A stretch of DNA of 64,000 nt from Membranipora membranacea (Eukaryota; Bryozoa; Gymnolaemata; Cheilostomatida; Membraniporidae). The stretch's first letter is position 1. Each line of letters starts with the position of its first letter. A program made the translations under genes and the position numbers. Below the pieces are notes generated by a model that saw only the letters and a program-made list of their open reading frames with translations, did not search any database and was not told the origin of the DNA. The stretch lies in assembly GCA_914767715.1 (NCBI GenBank), contig OU612067.1:29982162-30046161 (forward strand), given 5' to 3'. Positions 1 through 12,000 of this stretch are shown here, one piece after another.

Positions 1-221
1 CATCAAACGTTTCACGAATTCGTGGAAATCCCTATTCGTACGAAATTATTCGTGAATAATTTATACGAATCGTGAGAAAACAGCCTCGTGTGGCCTCAGC
101 TTTATACTTATATTTTGCGAGTTAATGTACACCGCAATAGCAAGGAAAAAACTTTTTTTATGCAGATGGCTTTCCACCGATCAATTTATCCATTCCCTGC
201 TTTTCAGTTCGCAAAACCAAC

Positions 222-2597
222 CTTTGGCTTGGCTTTACATTTGATCTCTTCTTCGTCACTGAGATCCTCTTCAACTTCCATAGCATCAGATTCACTGTCC
301 TCACATTCTTGTTTGGAGGGTGGTTTGTACTCGTCCCCTGAACTGTCGTCATCATCTGATATTATCACGCGCCGCCTTTTGGGTTTAGCATTCTCCTTAG
401 ATGACGGAGACGTTCTTCGCTTTGAATTCTTCATTAAAATACAACAAAAACTTGCACTTGTGGGTGACGAAGTTGACAATCAGTGCGCAAGTGACAACTT
501 TCCAATCATAATGTACAAATGATTGTATCTTTGGCTGTATGGATAAAACGACAACCCAAGCTATGAAAAGCGGAAATGATGTTGGTTTTTGATACTCGAT
601 CTGGTCAACTAATCTAGTTGCCAGGGTGATAAATTAGAGGTAATGTAATGCCTTGTGCAATGGAGGCCTCTTCCAGGAATGGATATCTTACAGTATACAT
701 CATCATTCTAATCCTGCTACAGAAAGTATGGCTTGTTTACCTTTTGGTTAGATGCTGGTGCTTTGGGTGTCTTCTCCACACAGGATGATGCTCCATTCTC
801 AGTATCATCATCAGGCGCAGCTGAAAAACCATCAAGAAAGAAATGTGACGATGGATAAATGTGTCACATCACTGATAATAGTAGTGAGTAAGAGTTTGAA
901 CTAGATAGCACTTTGCCGTTAGTAGGGGAGTAATTGTCCTAGGAGTTCTTACATCGTAGTAAGAAAGTGGAAGTAAGAAGTGGAACTAGTGGAACTTGTT
1001 GCCGACATCTCGAAAGAACTGGGTGCCGGAAACGAAGTGGACGCCTGTTTGTTGGACTTCAGCAAGGCGTTTGATAAGGTGTGCCATGCTAAACTGCAAA
1101 GATGAGAAACATCAACATTAGCAAACAGATTACTGACTGGACTGCTGCGTTTCTTAGAGATCGGACCCAGACAGTCACCCTCCATGGAAGCTCCTCTGAG
1201 ACTTGTGCCGGGACCCAAGGCTCTGTACTCGGACTTGCCCGCTTCCTGTTGCACATCAACAACCTGGCATCTGTAGTTGAGTCCCAGGTGAGGTTGTTCG
1301 CTGATGATACCATCATCTACACCACTGCAGATCGATCAGCTCATCGGGGACAGGAGGCTAGGTAGATTTCGATCCTGCCAATGTGATATAATACGATTCA
1401 GCCGAAAGAGAAACAGGACAACTCTACCGCCATACAGATTGAATAACCAGATTATCCCAGTGACCAAGACCATCTAATACCTGGGAGTGCATCTCCAGGA
1501 TGACCACAAATGGCAGACGCATACAGACTACGTTACCGTTAAGGCATCAACAACACTAGGCTTCTTTAGGAGAACAGTTCCCGGTCAGTTCAGATGTAGG
1601 GCCTACAAACAGCCAGTACGCCCCGTCCTAGAGTATGCCTCGTGCTCTTGGGATCCCCTTTCTAAGACTCTCGCCACCCAAATTGAAGCTGTACAAAGAA
1701 GATCTGCTCGCATGGTATTCAATATACCACGCATCAGCATAGCCTCAACTACAGGTATGTTTGATAGACTAGACTGACGACAATGGAGACGCATTGGCCT
1801 GTTTAGGGCAATGCACTACCAAGAGATCAAGACACCATCAGACTGCCGAAAGAGTACTCGCCGACATGGCCTCCACTAAAAAGTTGAGCATCACAAGACC
1901 AAAGCTCACATGTTCACCTTCTTTGTGTGTACCAGTAAAGCATGTAATAACCTAGACACCGAGGACCGTCTTCTCTGTGCCCCTGGCTTGCTACCCCACG
2001 CCCTACCCTGGTATGCCCGGTATCCTGACCTCGGAATGAAATACGGACTAACAGAGTGCCACATTATCAAAGTCTTGGTTAGCGCTGGTCAACTTCAAGC
2101 TGTGTAAGTCTCATGAAGCCAGTTAAGTTAGCCTGTCTTGGCAAGCTTTGTTAGCTCCAACAAAGCTTGTCAAGACTGGCTAGAGAGAGGCCACTGAATT
2201 CGCACAGACTTCAGCGGGCCTGTTTGCACAGGCAACAGAGAGTGGTATAACTTCTTGACAACAATAGAAGTATAGAACATGCATAAAATTATTGTGACTG
2301 GCTTACTCAGTAACTTACTGGATGGATTATTTTTATATTATTTTATAATGTTATTGATGTTATGCCCATGGGCCCCTGAGACTTACATACCTTTACTTTG
2401 CCATTGTCCAGATCCAGTATCAGATACTGGACATTGGGAAAGTCTTTGAAAGTTTGGCAAAGTAAGGCATGTATTGTAAGTAAGTAAGTAAGTCCCGTCC
2501 CAGGGGCATGGTGGTTATGCTCACCTCCTCCTGCAGCTGTGTTTTCTTTCTTGGCTTTTGGAGATTTGAAAAATGCAAACAATGACTTCTGTGACAT
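222..2597 (-). CDS. MSH6: MSH6-like DNA mismatch repair protein, 5' part only (exons 1-3)
   Basis: Three minus-strand exons join in phase: 2597-2525 (24 codons + 1 base), 820-741 and 428-222; the gene continues past the left edge. Exon 1 starts MSQKSLFAFF, a PCNA-binding PIP box (Q-x-x-L-x-x-F-F) at the extreme N-terminus, as in MSH6. Exon 3 encodes a basic-then-acidic linker with RRRVIISDDDDSSGDEYKPP, closely resembling the MSH6 linker that follows the PWWP domain in vertebrates. By family knowledge MSH6 pairs with MSH2 as MutS-alpha and recognises base mismatches in the nucleus. The catalytic MutS domains are outside the window, so this is a 5' fragment. No PWWP domain lies between the PIP box and the acidic linker. 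The exon 3 donor (GTTGGT) is weak. Another PIP-box nuclear protein is possible but less likely. Confidence 0.72.
974..1905 (+). mobile_element. Degenerate CR1/jockey-like non-LTR retrotransposon fragment (reverse transcriptase)
   Basis: Broken reverse-transcriptase frames lie in order. At about 991-1098: LLDFSKAFDKVCHAKL (RT motif DFSKAFD). At 1102-1365: RDRTQTVTLHGS, then TQGSVLG (degenerate PQGSVLGP) and the catalytic-box relative FADDT. At 1478-1777: YLGVHLQDD, then LEYASCSWDP and QRRSARMVFN, typical of the RT C-terminal region of CR1/jockey/L2 elements. Stops and frameshifts separate the blocks, so the copy is dead. It sits in intron 1 of the MSH6-like gene, in antisense to it. The 5' ORF1 and endonuclease region are missing. 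Confidence 0.85.
2130..2181. repeat. Stem-loop, 23-bp arms, 6-nt loop
   Basis: Arms 2130-2152 and 2159-2181 are reverse complements with two mismatches, closing over AGCTCC. It lies about 225 bases beyond the LINE remnant inside the MSH6-like intron 1. No function is assigned. Confidence 0.6.
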
Positions 2598-3032
2598 TCT
2601 TCTGGATAATAAGCTATGATGCAGTCTCAGAGTAAACCAGTTGTATGGTCAGTATCTTGCTTGAGCTAAACCAGTGATCATCCACTCCACTGTTTTCCTT
2701 CTAAAAACCATGCAGGGTTGTTGCTACATGTGCTTATTTTCCCGCCGTAGTGTTATACATGTTCACTGCGGTTGACCAAAATATATATTTGTCGATACAT
2801 TGCATTACAGACATGAAAGTCAGCTTAGCTAAATTTTCACATTGGATGGAGACGGTCATAATCTGCCCTAAACAAACACTTTTGATTTTTCTCAGTCAAA
2901 CCGGAAACAGTAGTAGTCAGAAAGAATTTAGAATTTGGAGCACTTGCTGGAAGCTGGTTGCTGAATTTTAATTTACCATTTTGAGAATGAATGACAACCA
3001 ATAGAGGATATTAAAACAAAGAGAAACACAAA
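2598..3032. promoter_or_regulatory. Head-to-head intergenic promoter region with E2F-type motif
   Basis: Only 435 bases separate the start codon of the minus-strand MSH6-like gene (2597) from that of the plus-strand kinesin (3033). The region contains TTTTCCCGCC at 2737-2746, a perfect E2F-type site, and CCAAT at 2998-3002, just upstream of the kinesin ATG. In other animals mismatch-repair genes are S-phase regulated through E2F, so a shared bidirectional promoter is a reasonable inference. Transcription start sites cannot be read from the sequence. Confidence 0.5.
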
Positions 3033-6000
3033 ATGGATGAGGCCAGTAAGGTCCAGGTAGCTGTCAGGCTCAGGCCTATGAATAAAAGAGGTGAGTTTGA
3101 GCATCAACTGTTACTGTTCAGATAGATTTTTTTGATTCTTATTAATTATGAGATTGATAAATTTAATTTATAGACAAGAGATAAAGATTTTGAGACAGAT
3201 AATTCATTAACCACTGTTCTATAGTCCTATAAATAAAAACAATACATGCTGACAGCAAACTTAGTAGGTATACAAGCAATTCTGTTGTCAAGAATTTTGG
3301 TCTCACTCTCAGATGAGATATGGATACAGATGATGATTATATTATGATGGAGTGAACCATTTCACCATTGCATGGGCAAGCATTGATTTTTTACTTGCTT
3401 ACATAACATTGCTCATTATTGCAATTGCTTTTCTCCTTCACAAATAGAATACAAATAGCTCAACCGCTTGACAAATCCCAAAATTTTCACACCTAATCAG
3501 CGCCGAAGATTTCAATATAATCATTGTCTCAATATTTTTAAATGGCTTGCCCGGTTTGATGGTGCTTGGTGGGACTGGGTGTTGGACACTGAACAAGCAT
3601 ACTCTTGACTTCAGGTTCATGTGGCCATGAACAGGGGTTTCAATTTATTGGCGAGGAAAAGGGGTTTTCTTATCTTTGTCGATCCACATATTAGGCCTAC
3701 TATGTTTCCTTGACCTCCTTTATTGGTGTTGGCCAGGATATTGTCTCTTAACTTTTTATTCTGGTCTGACTCGGTAGATTCGCATCTGCAACACAACGTT
3801 TTGTTGGGGTGACTTGGAGATACCTGCCAACAGGCTATTAGTCGTCCAAAGTTCCCACTAAACCAATCAAAGTCTAAGCTCTCACCTTAGCCATTATTGG
3901 ACTTGCATATATACGCTTATTGGCTTCTACAATTCCACAAGCCTAAGGAACATGTGTTTGGGTTCGCCATTGTTGTGACAATCAACCATAATATGGTCAG
4001 AAGATCATTTGTTTATACACTACCTCAAGGTTCTGTTTGTTGAAGTGCGTCAAAACAGTCTAATCTATGTCACTCTTTGGATCATGCTGTGTGATGTAAA
4101 ATATGTGCATAACAAGGCCACATTATTGTTACAATATCTATTCATATTTTTGTAGAGCTGGACATGTGTACAAAATGCATCGTGGACATGGATAACAACC
4201 AGACCGTTCTCTACCATCCTGATGCCCCATTTGGAGAACCACCAAAAAAGGGCAGGTGAGAATTATCGAGGGTTATGGCAGATTGACTTATATGAACCAA
4301 CTAACTTGAGAGCATTGTTGCTGCCCATAGCGCTACACTATTATGATAATTATTTTCTATTTACCAGCGCCTCCTTTATGTCTAATTTGGACAAATAGGA
4401 TGTCTGCTGTTGTAGGCCAAGTTTGATGAACCAATACTGGTTTCAGACTTACTCCAACACTAAGACATTAAAATAACTTGCACCCAATTAAACTAATCTC
4501 ATCATGTTATCTTTTCAACCAGGTCGAATACATCAACTCATTGTATCCATATTTTAGTAACATTATTTTCTAATGCGTCATATCTGTTTCTTTTTCAGCC
4601 ATGTGAAGCACCAACCAAAGGTTAGTGGCATCTATGCGCTCAATAATCACTACCTCTGTCATTAAGTTCTGTCACTGACATCGGACGTCATGAGGCTAGC
4701 TGTCTTGGTATACTTGGAATTAAATTGGTTTTATCCCTGTGTTGCAATCCATTTTCCAATCGTTAAAGCCCAAGTTGTTTTACAGAATCAATGATAAAAG
4801 CATCATTCTAAATCTTGTAATTGCTTCGCAGCACATAGACCTATGACCCATTCACGCAGGCAGAATCATCTGCAGAAATCAATACAGATATTAACCTGCT
4901 CTAGCCTGATTCCCAGACTGCACAGTAGGGTTAGCAAAATGTAATCCAAACAGAGTCTACATTAATTCATGTTTCTGTTTTGTATTCTATACTCTGGGGG
5001 CCAATAACATCATTAGCTATCAATAATTCTACTAAGAAATGGCAGAGTAGTTTGGCGTTCGTTGGTCTATTTCAAAACTTTTTCTTGTGTTACTAAAGCA
5101 AGTCAAAATCCAACCATACAGATTGATACATACCAAAGAGTTTCGCGGGCGGTTAAACAGCTTAGTTTACAGGGTTGGTTTGTTTGGAAACCAATATTCT
5201 CTCTATACCATGTCAATAATTCCCTACTGAACACACTTAATATTTTGAGCTGTCATCCGCAATGCACTAAAATTAAGTTAAAACCTGGATATGTAAATTG
5301 TCTGCACAGATGCCGTAACGCATTATCGTATTTTTTAAATTGTAGGTCAACGTTACATAGTGTGCATTTGCTATGAAGCGCTGACCTGTATAATTCTGTG
5401 TGTTAAACAGCTGTTATGTTTTATTTTCATAATTTTATGTGTGTTTATTTTCGTTTCTAGTCATTCGCTTTTGATAATTGCTTCTGGTCAATGGACGAAA
5501 GCAACACTAAGAAATTTCAAGGTAAGCTATTGTGATTATGAATGGAAGCTAGATGGTCAAATAAGTTCAATGGTCAGACACTGATATACAATGCTAACAA
5601 TTTAGGGATTAAAAAATGGTCTGACTAAAGTCCATTTACAAACGGTGGGCGAATATGTCCCGCTTTTCGTAATGAGGTACTCGCAATCCAAAACCATGTA
5701 TGTACCCCACAAATAGTTAATGAAGGGATTTGGCATATTTTCCGACCCAAAACCATGTCTGAGGGCTGATACAGTACCAGGGAGTATGATAAGTGTAACT
5801 GTTACACTTTTCATTCTCCCTGACAGTTAACTTAGCGCTCAAACTAGTTTTCTTCACCTCATACCTTTTGGTTGCCCTAGCCCTATATATTATACCAACA
5901 TGATGCCAATATTCTGAAGCGGCAACAGCTGTGATGCCTATGGTACCATTTCCTTTGGCACGCAATTACCTGACTGGAGATGTAACATTACATGATATAC

Positions 6001-9000
6001 TGTTTGCATACCTTTGTTTTGTCTTATCGATGTAATACCTACACAAAATGTGAATATAATGAGCTGTGTTGACATTGTTGGCATAGTACAAGCTTGCACA
6101 TCTCACCTTGTATTGTCTTAACTCAAGTAAAAATGAAATCAAAAGAAACAAATGTGTCTAATGCATTCTTGCAAGCTGTTCGATACAATATGAAGGATAT
6201 GTAAGAATGCACTTAGTAAACAGAGGAAGGATGTTGTTATAATGGCAATGAACTTTTCAGAATAGCTACTTTCGACTTAGCAACCCGAAGCTTTAGTTAT
6301 AAGTGGGGTTTGTGAGGTTAAGATCATGCCATACTAATACTCGATGGTCTGATTAGGTGCCGTTATTGATCCCAGTGGTACTAATAATCCTTTTGAGCCT
6401 CTCTGTCTCGATGGCCTCTCCAGACTTGCACCTATGATTCCTCTATATATATTGGTAATGGTGAATGCCTTCTATGACAGTGACAGCCTTCGATAGTAGT
6501 GACAGCTGTACACAAGGGTGCATAGTGACAGGTTTCACTGACTCACTCATCGGGATGTTTACCTCTCTACCTTCAATGAATCATTCATGCATTCAGAATT
6601 AATTCATTCACCTGATAATGATGTAATTGCTATAGAAATTATTGTTTGTAGGTTCTTTAGATGTCCAAGCTTATTTATAGATTCACACCAGCTTGATTCT
6701 GATAATTGAGAGGACTGTTTGTTGAGTGGGTGTTATTAGTGTATTGGGAAACCCCCTCACACTCAATCACCTGTCCGCCAAACTGTAAAAATCTACTTGT
6801 GACATAGTGATGTCTATGGCAAACAACATAATAGAGCCCCTTTTATCTGCTATGTAACCATACACCATGCCAAAACAGTAACATGTCAATTTGAGCTGAA
6901 GATATCCTAAAAATAACACTCCTTTATGTATCCATTACTGATCGTCTTGAATGCAATGTATCAGAAAATACACTGCTTAGAGTACCAACTATGTAGATCC
7001 AAGGTGTGTTATGTCTCTAGAGCCTTAGTTTAGGGTTCGCCCATTGATGTTTCTCCCTAACTTATCACTATACAACACATGTAAGCATTTGACTACACTT
7101 TTTCATCCTATGTTTGACTTGTTCGCAAAAGCTATAGATTTATCATATGCATCAATTCTTTTTACTTTTTTTCTAGGTCAAGATAAAGTATTTGACAATG
7201 TTGGTCGAAGTCTTCTGAAGAATGCCTTTGGTGGATATAATGCCTGCATGTTTGCTTACGGACAGACTGGTATGTACTCGATGTAACTGTATCTATGCTA
7301 CCATGAGATGATGAAAGTCGAAGGTTTAACGTACCTTCAACATAACCGTTAAAGTCTCGTGCTACGTTAAGTTGGTTCTTGGCTGTCTCTCAATTAAAAT
7401 TGAAGTGTTGTGAAAAATTGGTCATCATAAGACTAGTAGCCTACGCTTTTACTGGCAATGCATCATTGGTAGCGCTCTGGTAGGACCTACACACAGCGTC
7501 ATGAAAAGCAGAAGTACCGGTAGTAATTTCATAACGTACTCAGAGTCCAGGAAAATCTATACACTGTATCGCCCATGCTCTCCCAGACAGGGGAGTTGAA
7601 TGCATTGTTCCGATCCTTAATCCAACTCTTGTGGGGATTCAATTTGTACTGGAATGAGCAGTGAAATACACATAAATGATACCCAAGTTCTGTAGGTTAG
7701 TTTCCTAGAAAGACATCATAACTGGTTTCTATGATTCAACTGTGTTGATCAAATTGCTATGTAATTAATGGATTAATATCAGAAATGCAAGAGCACTTTA
7801 TCAATCAAAAAACAGATATAATTTTTTTGCTTAGCTGAGTACCCCCACACTAGATAGCCTGCCGAAGGCTTGATGATGTTACTTATTAAGTTGTTAGGCT
7901 AATTTACTAAACTATGAAGGCTAATGATGATAATAATATGTTATAAACAAAGAGGGATATTTAATAAATCAATCCAAAAACCGTAGCAATTTCAAGAGAT
8001 CCAAATTATAATTGATTCATTTGACAGTGCAAATCATCTAGGATACTGATCGCTCTGAAATGTGTGTTGTGTGCCAGAGAAAAAGCCACATGGTTTACCA
8101 CTGTGGGAAGGGAACGCTGGAAAATAATTATGATTTTACAATTTGGCTACTTATTCAATGCAAGCTGTGATATGTGATAGCAGATTACTAAGCTAGGTTA
8201 TTAAACTTTGTGTAATCAACCCAATTATTTATTCCATCAATACTTGGATACCAAGCAATGAACTCAGGCTGCAGCACTAGGGAGCAGTCGCTGTGCGATG
8301 CGGTGCGGTGATGAGAGAGTTATCTGCCTCTATGTACTGTTGTACCAAGTTATTTGGTGCTGTGGTGGGAAGCTAGTTTTATAAAAGTTGAAACAAAAAA
8401 TATGTCTAGTGGTGTAAAGTGTGATTGAGTGAGATAAGAGGGTGTTTATCAAACTGGAACCTTATTCAAAACTAGAAACATTTTGATGTTTTTAAAATAA
8501 CATTCTGTCTGCCACATTTTGAATGAGATTGATATTGAACAGCCAGAAGCCTGCTCAAACGTAACAAAACAACTTCCAGAATAGCATGGAAATCCATTTC
8601 AATCACGCCATTTTAGAACTTAATCAGGTTTTACCCGAAATATACAGAGAGCAAACCAGTACTTTTGGATCACTTCAAATAATTAATCTCAATGTACCAC
8701 AAGATGTATCATTTCACTGAGAAGTTGATGGATGTATTATTAAACAGTATCTACTGATCATATATAACACTAGTAGGAGTAGGACGCGAGAGGAGAGGAG
8801 AGAGTGTCGGGTAGTGATATATACAGTGGTGCGGGTAGTGATATATACAGTGGTGCGGGTAGTGATATATACAGTGGTGCGGGTAGTGATATATACAGTG
8901 GTGCGAGCCTGAAGGCAGTAGGAGATTGTAATTATAATCCCCTGATGATTGTTTGCACAGCCAGTTTTTAGTACTTTATTGATCACATTTGACCACTAAT

Positions 9001-12000
9001 CCACTTCATAGCCAAGAACTGAAGGTGCATTACTTGAAGCCTAGCTCGACATGGCTAGCACTTGATAATGTTAGCAAAAAGGTTTGTAGCCGGCTAACCA
9101 ACTCAAACCCACACACACAGACAGATATATTACATATATAGTATGTGTTTTCTAGTGATTATTACGCACTTTTGTTGCTAACTCCTCAAGATTGATTAGG
9201 TCAAACTTCATAGTGTAATCTGATGTATAATGTATAGTTAGTAAGTGTAATGTTAGACCTAAATTTCCTCGATGATTTTTGAAGTCTGTGCTCTAAGTTA
9301 GGCAAACGAAGCTACTTGACCAGCCTGGCCTACAGTAACAGTTAAGGTTCATGCGTCTGGATTAGTTATTATATAAGGTTTTTTTAATTAAGCGCTGCTG
9401 CTGCTGCCGTTAGCTTGCTGACTGCTGACATGATGATTAGCTGTTCAGAGTCGGTGTCAGCACTGGTCAGACTCTTCTCAGGCGTTTGTGTCGGAAGTTC
9501 TTTGAACCATCATTACATAGGCCTACACGTCACCCGTGTGTGCTGGTGACCTAGTTCTCCGACAGTCCTAGACTCTGGCTATAGTTAGAGAACTCATATT
9601 ATCTGGTGGTGTGGTTCTCATTTGACTGTCTCAAGGCCATTATTTTCGAAGGAAGTCAAACAGGAATGGTTAATAAGCACATCGTTATGTTATTGACATG
9701 CCTAGTGGATATTGCACCCTGGAAGCTTCCTACAAAAAATCATGAATCGAAACCCCAGCATGAAGATGAGTTTTAATATTGAACTAATACAGCTCAACTT
9801 GTTGATGACTTTTGCAAAGGTGATTAGAGTTCAAGAGTTCAACCTAGTCTGGAGGAAGTTTTGACTGTTGTATGATGCCAATATGCTTTTCCATTCGACA
9901 ATTTCATGACCTATGAGCAATCAAGTATCTTTTCTTCAGATCAAAGTATCACAATGCTGAAAGCTTCGGCATTCCCAGGCTGATCCATAAGCTTGAGTTT
10001 GTGAATTTGTTTATCAGATATGGGTTGAGATTACACGCATTTGTTGTCAAAACTATACTTGAGGCTTATGATCAGCTAAGAGATAGCATTGTCTGCCCTT
10101 TGCTGTATTATTTAGAATGTAAATAACACTTCATATAGGCTACCTTGCAAGACTAGTGAATAAGAACAACCTTTTATCTCGATAGCAAGTTTTTACCACA
10201 TCTCTATCTATTTGGTCATCACATCCATCTGCACAGGGCCCTCTTATTGGAATTTTTTTGATACATTACAACAGGGTGTAAACAGGACCACGCAATTCGG
10301 AATAAAACACTGCTCAGAGATTTGGATTATTAGATCAAGATCATCAACTCAACTTTATACCTCTCTAACATTGCTTCCCTGTTCTTGATTCTTTGTTCCA
10401 ACACAAAAATGCTGATGAGAGGATTTCATTATAAACTTTTAATCAAATCTGATGGAAGTGCTATGTTACCATATTTCAGCCAAACTTGGGCAACAAACTA
10501 GATACCATTGGTTGGCAACAGGATTGTTACTTAGCATAAATCTCACAAACATTTAATATGTCAGTCTTATGTTTTTAGGTTCAGGTAAATCTTATACTAT
10601 GATGGGTACTAATGACCAGAAAGGTATTATCCCTCAGCTCTGTGACGCTCTGTTTGAGAAGATAGAGGAGGATAAATCTTCGGAGGAACAGAGCCACACT
10701 GTCGAAGTGTCTTATATGGAGATATATAATGAGAAAGTTCACGACCTTTTAGCTCCTAACAGGTAGAATAACTTTCCAGACAATGTCTCAAAAAATCTCT
10801 CTAACTAAACAGCCTGTGAACCCTGATTAGCTGGTTTTGTGCCCGGGCTTCGAATCAAAATTAAAAATGAAGGTTAAAGCTAAGCTGTTTTGTCTATGCA
10901 TTGGGAGGAGGTTTAGTCATCACAACCTTACATATATTTCTGGGTATTTCAGTTTTTGAATTATTAATAAATACTTTGGAGTTATCTTCACGAGAGGATT
11001 TAAGGGTCGCTTTCTGCTTATTCTATTTTTACAGTTAATTGAAATATCCGAAAAGCTTATCATGATGATTGAATAAGGCTTACATTTGTTTGTGTAAAGA
11101 ATTTATCACTTGTTATTTTTTATGATGGCCCAGTTTCAGTTATTTCCCTTCCAACGACTGATCAATATTAATCTGATTGTTTGTTTTCTAGCAAAGGAAA
11201 TTTAAAAGTAAGAGAACATAAAATACTGGGACCGTATGTGGATGGGCTCTCTCAACTTGCAGTCAAAGCCTATAAGGTGAGTCCATTTGTATCAGTCAGG
11301 TGCTAGTACTATTACTACTAGGAAATAGTTTTTACAAATTCATAAGATGGTGATGTTTTTATAGGGAAATATTAGATATTATATACATACATCAATGGAA
11401 ATCATGTCGAAGAAACTGTAAGATCTGCTCTAGGGCGCTTATTCATTTGATCTAAACTAAGTAAAGATCTCTTACTCATTCAGCCTTTGATGACGACACA
11501 TCAGTCAGGTTGTGAAGCAGCTTATTGGTTTAGTACATTATATTATTCTACACTCCTTCATTTATTTATTCAATAATTTAATCATTACAATCCTATCATG
11601 CCATGCCTTGGTTATACAAAATTACTTTTGATGTCACTGTAATTCGATTAGCTCTTCTATTCTATCAAAGAAACTGTTTCCTTGCACCTCATTGAGGTTT
11701 GTCCCCACCTTACCAGTACCTTGTGAGAAGGAATTATTATGACCCACACATGCTGTAATAAACTCTCTCCCTCATTGGTATCCAGAAATGTCTGGATTCA
11801 TTTTCAAACACTATTTATGTTGGTGTGTAGACAATTTTCAACCAAATTTGGCAGCGTTTCATTGCTTCAGTGGTATCAAAATGTGACATCAGCTGTTTGT
11901 TTGATCAGCAATGATGTTATAATTCGCTAAAAGACACTCAACTGGAATAACTTATCATAATACAACATAATAAGATTTCAATGTTGGTGTTTTTATGCAT

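Noticed and set aside
88-522. Plus-strand 144-codon open frame at the left edge
   Set aside because: It is the antisense shadow of MSH6-like exon 3, whose minus-strand translation matches the family.
8714-8986. Minus-strand open frame with repeated TTRTTVYI
   Set aside because: It is produced by the 24-bp minisatellite; no splice context or family match.
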